In this document: positions 28,389 to 38,400 of the stretch, piece after piece
How positions within the stretch are numbered: position 1 is the stretch's first letter
Layout of the letters: each line of letters starts with the position of its first letter
From: Bacillota bacterium
Lineage (GTDB): Bacteria > Bacillota > Clostridia > Acetivibrionales > DSM-1351
DNA length: 64,000 nt
Assembly (NCBI GenBank): GCA_023412275.1
Contig: JAEYNY010000115.1
Span: 4,190 to 68,189, forward strand
Direction: 5' to 3'
Program-made: the position numbers and the translations under genes
The notes under the pieces: generated by a model
The model's database searches: none
Told to the model about the DNA's origin: nothing
What the model saw: the letters and a program-made list of their open reading frames with translations, nothing else

Positions 28389-30336
28389 AATAGGGGTGTT
28401 TTTATGTCATTGCGGCACGAATATAATAGATAAAATTAATATGGGTGAGGTAGCTAAAGCTACTATGAAGTTTGAAGGGGTTGTTTGTGTTGTTGAAAAC
28501 CTTCACTTTTGCTCAGAAGAAGGACAAAATGTTATTAGAGAAAAAATAAATAAACATGAACTAGGTGGAATTGTAATTGGTGCATGCAGCCCAAAACTTC
28601 ATGAATCTGAATTTAGGAAAATCCTTGACGGGACAGGGGTAAACCCCTACCTTCTGGAAATAGTTAATTTAAGGGAACAGGTTTCATGGTGCTCTGATAG
28701 TATTGAAGCGGCTACCAAAAAAGCAATTGATTTGGTATTTATGAAGGTTAAAAAGGTATCAAAGCTATTTCCTCTTAATGATGAGAGAGTACCTATAACC
28801 CAAAAAGCATTGGTTATAGGTGCAGGGATTGCTGGAATTGAAGCCGCACTAAGTATTGCACAAAATGGAATTGAGGTTTTATTGGTTGAGAGAGAGCCCT
28901 TTATTGGTGGAAATATGACTAAATTGGATAAAACCTTTCCAACCCTTGATTGTTCGTCATGCATATTGGCGCCAAGAATGATGGAGGTAATGAATCATCC
29001 GCTGATAAATGTTTGCCTAAATAGTAGTGTAACAAAGGTATCAGGCTTTGTTGGAAATTTTACCGTTTCAATTGAGCAAAAAAGTAGATCAATTGATGTG
29101 AGAAAATGCACAGGTTGTGGAAAATGTATTGAACAGTGCCCTGTCAGGGTTGAAGCGGAGTATGAGGAAGGCATGTCTGAGAGACCAGCTATTTATAAAC
29201 CTTTTCCGCAGGCATTACCTAAAGCACCTTTTATAGACAGTAAAGCTTGCCTACATTATAAAAACAGCAAATGTGGAATTTGCAGCAGGGTTTGTCCAAC
29301 TGGTGCTATTAACTATGAAGACGATGATAAAGTTATTGAGGAAAAAATAGGTGCCATAATAGTTGCAACAGGCTTTGATATGTTTGAAGCAGGCAAATAT
29401 ACTGAGTACGGTTTTGATAAATATCCAGATGTTATAACGGGGTTGCAGTTTGAGAGACTGATAAGTACTACAGGAGCCACAGCGGGAAAGCTTTTAAGAC
29501 CATCGGATGGAAAAGTTCCTGAAACAATTGTATTTGTCCATTGTGTTGGTTCCAGAGATAAACAAAAGGGAATGGCATATTGTTCGAAAATATGCTGTAT
29601 GGCCACGGCAAAGCATGTACAAATAGCTAGGGACAAAATACCCGATGCTCAAATTTATTCGTTTTTCATAGATATACGTGCCGGCGGAAAAGACTATCAA
29701 GAGTTTATTGACCGGGCAACAGAACAAAACATTCAATTTATAAAGGGAAGAGTATCCCACATAGTAAAAGATGGTGACAAATATTTAGTAAAAGCAGAGA
29801 ATATTTTTCTGGGGATTCCAGTTAGAATAAAAGCAGATTTGATTGTGTTGGCAAATGCAATAGTACCGGATAAAGATGCCGTCAAGCTTGCCAGAATTCT
29901 AGGAATAGAATGCGACTCATATGGATTTTATAACAGTCTGCACCCTAAGATTAACCCTGTATCTACTGCAAAAGAAGGTATATTTATTGCTGGTTCATGT
30001 ATGTCACCTATGGATATTCACGATTCAGTAAGCCATGGAGCTGCTGCCGCGGTAAAAGTACTGAGTATATTGCAAAAAGAATATATAAAAAAAGCACCCA
30101 TATTTGCTACGATTAATAAACTCAAATGCTCAGGATGCATGGAGTGCAGACGGGTTTGTTATTATGGTGCAATTGAGCAAAGCATTTTAAAAGGTAGAAG
30201 GGTTGCACAGGTGAACAGCGCAGCTTGTCAGGGATGTGGAAATTGTGCCAGTCAATGCAAAAGCGGAGTCATAGGCTTAAATGATATGACTGATGAGCAA
30301 ATTAACGCTGAAATTATTGGGTCTTTGTACTGGTAG
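28381..30336 (+). CDS. hdrA: heterodisulfide reductase subunit A-like flavoprotein
   Basis: 651 residues. The N-terminal segment (GVFLCHCGTNI) is followed by an FAD-binding Rossmann motif (VIGAGIAGIEAALSIA, about 140). Then come a Cys-rich insert (CSSC), 4Fe-4S motifs (CTGCGKCIEQCP; CGICSRVCPTG), the typical HdrA segment FVHCVGSRDK, and a C-terminal ferredoxin domain (CSGCMECRRVC, CQGCGNCASQC). HdrA is the flavin site proposed to bifurcate electrons between ferredoxin and HdrB. Length and domain order fit the bacterial Flx-Hdr type. Confidence 0.93.
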   Translation: MRKIGVFLCHCGTNIIDKINMGEVAKATMKFEGVVCVVENLHFCSEEGQNVIREKINKHELGGIVIGACSPKLHESEFRKILDGTGVNPYLLEIVNLREQVSWCSDSIEAATKKAIDLVFMKVKKVSKLFPLNDERVPITQKALVIGAGIAGIEAALSIAQNGIEVLLVEREPFIGGNMTKLDKTFPTLDCSSCILAPRMMEVMNHPLINVCLNSSVTKVSGFVGNFTVSIEQKSRSIDVRKCTGCGKCIEQCPVRVEAEYEEGMSERPAIYKPFPQALPKAPFIDSKACLHYKNSKCGICSRVCPTGAINYEDDDKVIEEKIGAIIVATGFDMFEAGKYTEYGFDKYPDVITGLQFERLISTTGATAGKLLRPSDGKVPETIVFVHCVGSRDKQKGMAYCSKICCMATAKHVQIARDKIPDAQIYSFFIDIRAGGKDYQEFIDRATEQNIQFIKGRVSHIVKDGDKYLVKAENIFLGIPVRIKADLIVLANAIVPDKDAVKLARILGIECDSYGFYNSLHPKINPVSTAKEGIFIAGSCMSPMDIHDSVSHGAAAAVKVLSILQKEYIKKAPIFATINKLKCSGCMECRRVCYYGAIEQSILKGRRVAQVNSAACQGCGNCASQCKSGVIGLNDMTDEQINAEIIGSLYW

Positions 30337-30349
30337 ATGGAGAATTTAA

Positions 30350-30775
30350 ATGAGTGATGAAGTGAAAATTGTAGGATTGGTTTGTAATTGGTGTTCTTAT
30401 GCGGCAGCTGATCTTGCCGGATTACTAAGAAAAAAGTATGAACAAAATATACGTCTTATTCGGATTCCATGCTCAGGAAGGGTCAATCCGAATTTTATCC
30501 TCTCTGCATTTGAGAATGGAGCGGATGGGGTCTTTATTGCAGGATGTTACCCGGGCGAGTGTCATTATGCAACAGGCAACTATTATGCACATTTTAGGTT
30601 TAACCTGATAAAGTCTTTGTTGATTTTTACTGGGATGGAGACTGATAGGTTGATTCTGGAATGGATATCTGCTTCTGAGGCTCAGGAGTTTGTCGATGCA
30701 GTAAACTTATTTACGGCTAAAGTAAAAAAACTAGGCAAAAAAAATGCTATACATAGAGATAAGTTGGAGGATTAA
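30350..30775 (+). CDS. flxD: MvhD/FlxD-like electron-transfer subunit
   Basis: 141 residues of the MvhD/FrhD (methyl-viologen hydrogenase delta) family. VCNWCSYAAADLAG, IPCSGRVNPNF, FIAGCYPGECHY and GNYYAHFR are diagnostic and carry the 2Fe-2S-type cysteines. In Flx-Hdr complexes this subunit links HdrA to the NADH-oxidising FlxABC part. It lies 13 nt after hdrA; its stop abuts the next start. Confidence 0.9.
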   Translation: MSDEVKIVGLVCNWCSYAAADLAGLLRKKYEQNIRLIRIPCSGRVNPNFILSAFENGADGVFIAGCYPGECHYATGNYYAHFRFNLIKSLLIFTGMETDRLILEWISASEAQEFVDAVNLFTAKVKKLGKKNAIHRDKLED

Positions 30776-31618
30776 ATGATTGAGGAGATTAGGGTAATTG
30801 CTGCAAAATGGCTGAAGAGTAAAGAGGTTGAAGCTTTTGTTGGATTTACCAAAAGAGAAAATGGGACATTTGTACCAATACGTATCAACAGGCATGAAGA
30901 TGTTAAAAGGCTTGAATTTGGAGATGGGTGCTACCATAATTTGATGAGCTATCTTAATTTTCCACTACGCGGGAAAATTGGATTGCTATTAAAGGGCTGT
31001 GATGGAAGAGCACTGGTGGAAATGATATCAGAAGGGGTAGTAGAGAGGGAAAACGTAAAGGTATTGGGTATTCCTTGCCCGATAATGAATGAGTACGGTG
31101 TTCTCCTGAATAAATGTAGAAGCTGTAGGGGGAATGTCACGCCGATATTTGATGAGAAGATAGGTAAAGGTGAGGGTGTGATTTTAGAAAAGCCTCTTTC
31201 ATGCCAAGATGTATATAAATGTGAGACTTTATCAGATGAGGAAAGGACCAGGTTCTTTAAACAGGAGTTTTCTAAATGTATAAGGTGTTATGCATGTAGG
31301 GAGATATGTCCGCTGTGCTTTTGCGAAGAGTGTATAGTTGAAAAAAATGATCCCCAGTGGATAGAAGCTAGTATAAAGCCATCATCAAATTATCACTGGC
31401 ATATGATTAGAGCATTTCATCTAGCTGGCAGGTGTATAGGATGCGGAGAGTGTTCAAGAGTTTGTCCAAGTAAGATACCTCTGTATTTGCTTCATCAAAA
31501 AATGGCTATGGAAGTTGAAAATGGGCTCAGATATATAGGTGGAATAGATTGCGACAAGAAGGTACTGGATTTGGATTTTAAAAAAGATATTTATGAAGGC
31601 GGGGATAAGCACTTATGA
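30776..31618 (+). CDS. flxC: 4Fe-4S electron-transfer subunit, FlxC-like
   Basis: 280 residues. The N-terminal half has a CDGRA/CRSCRG region like the FdhB/FrhB beta-subunit family. The C-terminal half has two ferredoxin motifs (CIRCYACREICP and CIGCGECSRVCP) and an extra cysteine cluster (CPLCFCEECIV). Gene order mirrors the flxABCD-hdrABC operons known from Desulfovibrio, so the FlxC label rests on synteny as well as motifs. GGAGG precedes the ATG. Confidence 0.78.
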   Translation: MIEEIRVIAAKWLKSKEVEAFVGFTKRENGTFVPIRINRHEDVKRLEFGDGCYHNLMSYLNFPLRGKIGLLLKGCDGRALVEMISEGVVERENVKVLGIPCPIMNEYGVLLNKCRSCRGNVTPIFDEKIGKGEGVILEKPLSCQDVYKCETLSDEERTRFFKQEFSKCIRCYACREICPLCFCEECIVEKNDPQWIEASIKPSSNYHWHMIRAFHLAGRCIGCGECSRVCPSKIPLYLLHQKMAMEVENGLRYIGGIDCDKKVLDLDFKKDIYEGGDKHL

Positions 31619-32598
31619 ATTGGAAGGTAGATTCCCTGGAAAGTCTGGTAGACTTTTTAAGAGTAAAAGGTACCTTATATGCTCCCACAGGAGAACAGAC
31701 AATAAGGTATACAAAAATTGACAATGATTTAAAGGTTAATCTTTCAAGGAACAGTGATTTTTCAGCTAGGGAAATATGGCAACCGATTACACACTACTAT
31801 CTGAAACTTGAGGGAGATGATTATAGTAATCTAAGTTTATATCCATATAATGAGAATGGTTTTATAGTGCTTGGTATACGCCCTTGTGATATTAAAGGAT
31901 TAAAGGTATTTGAAAGGATTTTCAGTAAAAGTCGTAATTTTCAAAAATTACGTGAAAACACTATTTTAATTGGCTATTCGTGTGACTTGCCAGAAGAAAA
32001 TTGTTTCTGTGAGTCTATGGGCGTTTTGCCAACTTCTAAAGAAAACATGGATTTAGTATTATATAAAACTGATAATAATTATATAATTTCGGCAGAAAGT
32101 GATAAAGGATATGCGTTATTTAAGAACGTACCTTTTGAGCAGACTGAATTTCCAGTTTTACCGGATTCCCGGAAGCCGGAAATGAAAAGAATCGACATTG
32201 ATAAAGTAATGGAGAAAATGGACAACTTAAGTAATGATGAATGGGAAGATATTGCATTTTCTTGTATTAACTGCAGGGTTTGTACTTATGTATGTCCATG
32301 CTGTCATTGCTTTTCAATAACTGATGAAACCTTCAAAAATACATATGCGCGGGCTGTCGTTTGGGACTCATGCCAGTGCAAATATTTTACAAGGGAAGCT
32401 TCAACTTACAACCCAAGGCACGAAAAAGTTGCAAGAATAAAAAACAGGATGTATCACAAATTTCATTATTTTGTGAAACAAAATAATGAAATTATGTGTA
32501 GTGGGTGTGGACGCTGCATAAGCAGCTGTCCGTCAGGGTTGAACTTGCTTAATGAAATCAGTATTTTTAAAACAAATAAATCGGAGATAAAGAAATGA
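31615..32598 (+). CDS. flxB: 4Fe-4S dicluster subunit, FlxB / sulfite-reductase-A-like
   Basis: 327 residues of the AsrA/HydB (anaerobic sulfite reductase A, sulfhydrogenase beta) family. It shows GIRPCDIKGLKVFERIF, CDLPEENCFCESMG, and two cluster motifs CINCRVCTYVCPCCHC and CSGCGRCISSCP, plus WDSCQC. It passes electrons between FlxA and FlxC/D. It overlaps both neighbours by 4 nt, so translation is coupled. Confidence 0.85.
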   Translation: MNWKVDSLESLVDFLRVKGTLYAPTGEQTIRYTKIDNDLKVNLSRNSDFSAREIWQPITHYYLKLEGDDYSNLSLYPYNENGFIVLGIRPCDIKGLKVFERIFSKSRNFQKLRENTILIGYSCDLPEENCFCESMGVLPTSKENMDLVLYKTDNNYIISAESDKGYALFKNVPFEQTEFPVLPDSRKPEMKRIDIDKVMEKMDNLSNDEWEDIAFSCINCRVCTYVCPCCHCFSITDETFKNTYARAVVWDSCQCKYFTREASTYNPRHEKVARIKNRMYHKFHYFVKQNNEIMCSGCGRCISSCPSGLNLLNEISIFKTNKSEIKK

Positions 32599-33392
32599 TT
32601 GACCTATTAAATATTGAAAAAGTCACTATTGAAAATATAAAGGAAGAATCCAACAAAGTAAAGACATTGGTATTGAAGCCAGAAAGAAATATTTTGTTCA
32701 AACCAGGGCAGTTTATTTTATTGTCGAGATTAGGGGTTGGAGAATCACCATTTGCCATTTCATCAAATCCTTTAAACAATGAATTATTTGAGGTTAGTGT
32801 TCAGAGGGTAGGAAAAAACACTTCTGCTATTCATGAACTTGATAAGGGTGAGACTATTTGGTATAGAGGGCCATACGGTAATTACTTTCCAGTAGAGCAA
32901 TGGATTGGGAAAAAAATTGTCATTATTGCAGGTGGTATTGGTATTGCCCCACTGAGGTCACTTTTATATAGCCTTTTGAGCAATAGACAATCTTATGATG
33001 AGATAACACTACTCTATGGGGCCAATACAAGTGAAATGATTATTTACAAGGACGAGCTTGATAAATGGAAGAAAGATATTTCTGTTCACATTATTACTGA
33101 ATTTGTTGAGAATGAGAACTTAGGTGTTAAAAAAGGATTAGTAACTAATCTGATCGATGATTTAAACGTAGATGTAAATAATTGCATAGCCGTTATCTGC
33201 GGGCCCAGACAAATGTGTTTTTCCAGCGCAGAATTACTAAAAGCTAAGGGAATGTGCGACTATAACATTTTTGTATCTCTTGAAATGAAAATGAAATGCG
33301 GAATTGGAGTTTGTGGAAGGTGCAATATTAATCATAAATACGTATGTAAAGATGGACCAATTTTTTGCCTTGGAGAGGATTTTTTAATTTAA
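32595..33392 (+). CDS. flxA: FAD/NAD(P)H-binding oxidoreductase subunit, FlxA / PyrK-like
   Basis: 265 residues of the ferredoxin-NADP reductase superfamily, close to AsrB, HydG and PyrK. The FAD motif lies in SPFAISSNPLN, the NAD-binding GGIGIAPLRSL near 110, and a C-terminal 2Fe-2S cysteine set in KMKCGIGVCGRCN...VCKDGPIFC. It would be the NAD(P)H entry point of the Flx-Hdr complex. It is the last gene of the 24-kb operon and converges on the merR gene. Confidence 0.9.
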   Translation: MIDLLNIEKVTIENIKEESNKVKTLVLKPERNILFKPGQFILLSRLGVGESPFAISSNPLNNELFEVSVQRVGKNTSAIHELDKGETIWYRGPYGNYFPVEQWIGKKIVIIAGGIGIAPLRSLLYSLLSNRQSYDEITLLYGANTSEMIIYKDELDKWKKDISVHIITEFVENENLGVKKGLVTNLIDDLNVDVNNCIAVICGPRQMCFSSAELLKAKGMCDYNIFVSLEMKMKCGIGVCGRCNINHKYVCKDGPIFCLGEDFLI

Positions 33393-33436
33393 GAAATCCT
33401 CTAGTACAAGATATACAAAGGGTTTACTAACCTCTA

Positions 33437-33814
33437 TTACCCGCCCAAATACTCCTCATACTGGGAAGTAAAATACTCTATTTTATGAGTAACTTTTTTT
33501 AGATGGTTATGCATTTCCTCAATCTGACTTTCTACGGTCTTTTTATGCTCTATGAGCATATCACAACGCTGCTTCAGGGTTTCCTTTCCCTGAGCGCTCA
33601 GTGCCACGAATTCTCTGATCTGCTTAATAGACATTCCGGTATTCTTGAGGCAACAGATAAGACCCAGCCATTCAAGGTCTTCTTCAGAATACCGACGTAT
33701 TCCGCTTTCGCTTCGGGATACATTAGGGAGAAGTCCTTCTCTTTCATAATAGCGTAAAACATGGGCTTTTAAATTTATCTTTTCAGATACTTGCTTTATA
33801 GAATAGTCCATCAA
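33437..33814 (-). CDS. MerR-family transcriptional regulator
   Basis: 125 residues. The N-terminal winged helix reads YSIKQVSEKINLKAHVLRYYEREGLLP, followed by RRYSEEDL and a coiled-coil dimer helix. No conserved effector domain or metal cysteines are seen past the helix, as in small-molecule or aldehyde/alcohol sensing MerR proteins. It is divergent from the alcohol dehydrogenase whose promoter has the 19-bp spacer used by MerR activators, so control of that gene is likely. Confidence 0.92.
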   Translation of the reverse strand: MMDYSIKQVSEKINLKAHVLRYYEREGLLPNVSRSESGIRRYSEEDLEWLGLICCLKNTGMSIKQIREFVALSAQGKETLKQRCDMLIEHKKTVESQIEEMHNHLKKVTHKIEYFTSQYEEYLGG

Positions 33815-33841
33815 AGTTTCTCCTGTATTTTAAAATTGCTA

Positions 33842-33872
33842 TTGACTTAAAGTTTACGTTAAGGTTTACAAT
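33842..33872 (+). promoter_or_regulatory. MerR-type promoter with 19-bp spacer
   Basis: TTGACT (33842-33847), exactly 19 nt, then TACAAT (33867-33872). The spacer region contains the inverted pair CTTAA N8 TTAAG. Overlong spacers with an embedded dyad are the hallmark of MerR-activated promoters. The transcript would have a leader of about 115 nt before the dehydrogenase ATG. Confidence 0.7.
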
Positions 33873-33995
33873 TTTATTATACTTAAAATATTATGTTTCA
33901 TCAACATCCTAATTGAAGATGGGGCTAAATAATTAAGGTAAAAAATCAGTATAATATTCTTGAAAAATAATAGTAAGAGAGAAAGGAAAATGACT

Positions 33996-35171
33996 ATGCT
34001 AAACTTTGATATGCATCTACCCACACGTATTATATTTGGTAAGGACACTCAAAAGGAAATAGGAAGTTTAATTAAACCATATACAAAAAAAGCACTTTTA
34101 CATTATGGCGGAAATAGTATCAAGAAAAGCGGACTATACGATCAGGTAGTTGCTTCTCTTAAGGAAAATAACATAGAATTTGTTGAACTGGGTGGAGTAG
34201 TTCCCAACCCACGTTTATCTTTAGCTGAAGAAGGAGCCGAACTTTGTAAAAAAGAAGGTGTAGACCTGATACTTGCAGTAGGAGGCGGAAGCGTAATAGA
34301 CTCTGCAAAGGCCATAGCACTAGGCGCATGCAATGATGATATATGGAAGTTTTATGAAGAGGGCGGTGAAATTAAAGCTGCTCTACCCGTTGCTACCATT
34401 CTGACAATACCGGCAGCAGGAAGTGAATCCAGCCCCCATACAGTAATCACCAACGAAGAAAAACAGATTAAAAAGGGATATGGTAGTAATTATCTTAAAC
34501 CTGTTCTAAGTATAGTAAACCCGGAATTGTTTTTTACACTTCCTAAAAATCAAATCGCTAATGGCGTAGCTGATATGATGAGCCATATTTTTGAGAGATA
34601 TTTCACAAATACCACTCATACAGACCTTACAGACGGCCTGTGTGAAACAACTCTTAAAACCATTATGAAAAATGCATTAATAGTTTCACAGAACCCTGAA
34701 AACTATCACGCATGGTGTCAGGTTGGTTTTGGAGGCACTATTGCACATAATGATATATTGGGTCTCGGAAGAGCGCAGGATTGGGCTTGTCATGATATGG
34801 AACATGAATTGAGTGCCATATACGATATTGCCCATGGTGCAGGTCTCGCAATATTAACTCCTGCATGGATGCAGTATGTTTATAAGACAAACATTAATAT
34901 GTTTGTACAGTTTGCTGTTAACGTAATGGGGGTAGAAAGCAGCTATCGTGACCCTGATGCAATTATGATGGAAGGAATCGCAAGACTCCGTGAATTTTAT
35001 AAAAAAATGGGTCTCCCGGCAACTCTTACAGAAATCGGTATAGAAGAAAGCAAGTTCGAGCTTATGGCCCAAAAAGCTACCGGTGAGGCGTATGGAAAAG
35101 AACATTCAATCGGAGGCCTCAAAAAACTTTACTGGCAGGATGTACTTGAGATATACAAGCTTGCAAAGTAA
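33996..35171 (+). CDS. iron-containing (type III) alcohol dehydrogenase, BdhA/YqhD-like
   Basis: 391 residues from the ATG at 33996, which has AAAGGA 8 nt upstream; the open frame starts earlier at a TTG. NPRLSLAEEGAELCKKEGVD and AVGGGSVIDSAKAIA form the NAD(P)-binding part. NGVADMMSHIFERYF and HDMEHELSAIYDIAHGAGLAI carry the Asp/His metal ligands. It reduces aldehydes to alcohols with NAD(P)H. In Desulfovibrio, Flx-Hdr genes lie next to an alcohol dehydrogenase and function in ethanol metabolism, so this neighbourhood may be ancestral to the redox genes and not to the NRPS genes. Confidence 0.93.
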   Translation: MLNFDMHLPTRIIFGKDTQKEIGSLIKPYTKKALLHYGGNSIKKSGLYDQVVASLKENNIEFVELGGVVPNPRLSLAEEGAELCKKEGVDLILAVGGGSVIDSAKAIALGACNDDIWKFYEEGGEIKAALPVATILTIPAAGSESSPHTVITNEEKQIKKGYGSNYLKPVLSIVNPELFFTLPKNQIANGVADMMSHIFERYFTNTTHTDLTDGLCETTLKTIMKNALIVSQNPENYHAWCQVGFGGTIAHNDILGLGRAQDWACHDMEHELSAIYDIAHGAGLAILTPAWMQYVYKTNINMFVQFAVNVMGVESSYRDPDAIMMEGIARLREFYKKMGLPATLTEIGIEESKFELMAQKATGEAYGKEHSIGGLKKLYWQDVLEIYKLAK

Positions 35172-35198
35172 AAAACTATAATCAAATAACCGTTTGCT

Positions 35199-35247
35199 GC
35201 AAAACCCTAAAATGCTTTATATAAAGCTTTTTGGGGTTTTGCTTTTT
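35199..35247 (+). terminator. intrinsic terminator after the alcohol dehydrogenase
   Basis: A long hairpin with GCAAAACCC (35199-35207) against GGGTTTTGC (35234-35242) and an inner GCTTTAT/ATAAAGC, followed by TTTTT. Confidence 0.9.
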
Positions 35248-35281
35248 ATGTGTAATTATATTTGAACATTTATTATTTCAA

Positions 35282-35311
35282 TTGACACTTGAGACAAAAA
35301 AATAGTAGAAT
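35282..35311 (+). promoter_or_regulatory. promoter of the giant NRPS-PKS gene
   Basis: Consensus TTGACA (35282-35287), 18-nt spacer, TAGAAT (35306-35311). This gives the synthetase its own transcript, separate from the 8.8-33.4 kb operon. Confidence 0.55.
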
Positions 35312-35473
35312 GTGGATATAAATGTAGAATAATGAAGAAATTTGAAGTATTCCAAAACATTAAATTAGCCCGTAATAATAATCTATTCTTTTACTTGGTC
35401 CATATGCATATTTGCACAATAACATACCAAAAGAAAACCGAGTCAGACTTTTATAAACCTTAGGAGGAATCCG

Positions 35474-38400
35474 ATGAAAAAACAATTTAAGAAAGCATAT
35501 TTAAAGTTAAATGAAAATGAATTGGTTCAGGATATGTTTGAATATAATGCCCTGTCAAGTCCGGAGAAAATCGCACTTATCACGTCAAAGGGAAAGGAAT
35601 TTACTTATCGGGAACTGAATGAGAGAGCGAATCAGCTGGCGTGGAAACTAATTGAATCCGGGGTCAAAGAGAATGATTTGGTTGGTATAATGGCAAATAG
35701 AGACGAGAAAATGATTGTTGCTATATTTGCTGTTTTAAAGGCAGGAGGAGCATATGTACCCATTGATCCCTGCTATCCAGCAGGGAGAATAGCTTCAGTA
35801 ATTAAGGAGTGTAAGTTAAAGTTTCTCATTGGCAATAAAACTTTTGATGACTTTCATAATTGTTTTATTAACCTTGGTTTGGATGAAATTGATTTAGCGG
35901 CCGGGCGAAATAATCCTAAGTGCAGAGGCAACAGGGATACCTTAGCATATGTTATTTTTACTTCCGGATCTACAGGAAAACCAAAAGGTGTGATGATAAA
36001 GCAGGATTCACTTCTGAACTTTATTTATGATACTAAAAACAGAAAACTGTTTCAAAGTAAGGATGACCGTACTATCTCCTTAACAACCATATCTTTTGAT
36101 ATATTTGCTTTTGAAACAATTGTACCTTTATGTCTGGGGTTATCGGTATATTTGGCGGATGAGAAGGAACAGCTGGATGTATCCATTGTATCAAACAAAA
36201 TTGTAAAGCATAAAATTACACATCTAGTGAGTACCATATCAAGGTTGAAGGCTTTTGTTGAACACCCTGATTTTGCGCCTGCTCTTATCCAGTTAAAATA
36301 TATTATGGGTGGGGGAGAAAACTATCCGGTAGAATTAATGAAGTATTTACAGATGAATACAAATGCCAAGCTGTATAATCTTTACGGGCCGACAGAGACA
36401 ACGGTGTGGTCTACAGTGAAGGATATTACCAGGGAAAATAGTATTACGGTAGGCAAACCTATAGCAAATACACAGATTTTTATATTAAATCCCGAAGGTA
36501 AGATACAGCCCCGCGGTGTGTCTGGTGAGGTTTGTATTGCAGGACGTGGTCTTGCAGCAGGTTATCTGAACAATCCAGGGGAAACCAATAGCAAATTTAT
36601 CAAGACAGAAGAACTTCCAGGAATTACCTTATATAGAACCGGTGACAGAGGACGTTTGTTGGAAAATGGTGAAGTGGATTTATCCGGAAGGTTGGATGAT
36701 CAGGTAAAAATTCGAGGGTATCGGATAGAATTTGGTGAGATTGAAAACCAAGTCTTAGAAATTGAACAAATAGGAATGGCAGTGGTAAAGGATTATACAG
36801 ACTCAAACGGAAATAAGCAGCTAGCTCTGTTTTATTCCTTAAAAAAGAGTCATGAGCAGTCAAAATGTGATGAGATGTATGTGAGAACTTGCTTAAGGAA
36901 GAAACTTCCTGATTATATGATACCCACATATATTGAAATGTTGGAGCAAATGCCGTGCCTGATTAGCGGGAAAATTGACCGCAGCAGACTGAAAATTAAA
37001 AAACCAGAACAACAGGGGCAAGAATTTGAAGGTTGTGATTCAAATCTGGCAACAAGTTTACTTGCCATCTGGAAAGATGTATTGGATTCACAGAAAGTAT
37101 CCAATAGGGACAATTTTTTTGACATAGGCGGTAATTCCCTGGCACTGATGGAAGTAAAGAAACGAATCTATGAATTATTAGGCTATAATGTTTCCATAAT
37201 GCAATTATTTGAATATCCCACTATTGAAGCGTTAACTAACATGTTGAAAAAAAACAACAAAAACAATAGGCCAACTAAAGGTGATAATCCGGTTAAAAAA
37301 GAAAATGAAGCAATAGCGGTCATAGGATTGGACTGTAGATTTCCTGGAGCAGATTGTCTCGATGAATTCTGGCTAAATCTTGTATCTGGAATTGAAAATA
37401 TCACATTCTTTACGGATGAGGAACTTGAAGAAGCTGGGGTGCCTCGGAATATTTATACTCAGAATAATTACGTTAAGGCAAAAGGTTATATTGAAGATGC
37501 TGAATATTTTGATGCAGATTTCTTTGGTTACTCATATAAAGAAGCCAATAGGATGGACCCACAACATAGGATATTTCATCAATGCGTTTGGAGGGTGTTG
37601 GAAAATGCCGGTTACAATCCATATGAATATGAAGGTAGGATTGGGTTATTTGCAGGCAGTAGTTCCAATTTGCAATGGATGAGCCGTTTTGTTCAAAATG
37701 ATTCCATGGACTATTTTGAAATGATGACATTGAATGATAGGGATTTTCTAACCACCAGAATTTCATATAAATTAAATTTAAAAGGCCCAAGCTTTAATGT
37801 ACAAACAGCTTGTTCCACTTCTTTAGTAGCGATTCACCAGGCCATTGAATCAATTCGAAGAGGCGAGTCGGATATGGCCATTGCGGGGGGAGTCTCCATC
37901 ACCTACCCAAGAAAAAGCGGATATCTATGGCATAATGGAATGATTTTCTCAAAAGACGGGCATTGTCGTCCGTTCACAGAGGAAGCATCGGGAACGGTTA
38001 TGGGCAATGGGTGTGGTGCAGTTTTGCTTAAACCTCTTGAAAAGGCACTTATAGATGGAGATCATATCTATTCTGTAATAAAAGGTTCAGCAATAAACAA
38101 TGACGGAAGTGATAAAATCGGATATACTGCACCGGGGATATCAGGACAGAGAAGTGTTATAGAGAGTGCACTTGCGCAAGCTGGAGTGACTTCTGACCAG
38201 ATCAAGTATGTTGAGACACATGGAACCGGAACACTGTTGGGCGATCAAGTAGAGCTTGAAGCATTAAGACAAGCCTTTCAAAGTGATAAGGCAGGGTATT
38301 GCGCCATCGGATCCGTGAAAGGAAATATAGGACATTTAGAGGTGGCGTCAGGTGTAGCAGGTTTTATTAAGACAGCACTTATGTTGCATAACAGAGTAAT

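Larger units (their letters stand above)
35172..35473. other. 302-nt intergenic region: terminator, promoter, leader
   Basis: Holds the terminator at 35199-35247, the promoter at 35282-35311 and an untranslated leader of about 155 nt ending in AGGAGG before the giant synthetase. No ORF or recognised RNA family was seen. Confidence 0.6.

Noticed and set aside
26801..33392. Methanogen-type heterodisulfide reductase for CoM/CoB
   Set aside because: The FlxA-D partners and the clostridial context point to the bacterial Flx-Hdr complex; no methanogenesis gene is present.
33385..33405. AGAGGATTT/AAATCCTCT stem at the flxA end as a terminator
   Set aside because: The 9-bp stem is real but no T-tract follows on either strand, so termination is not supported.
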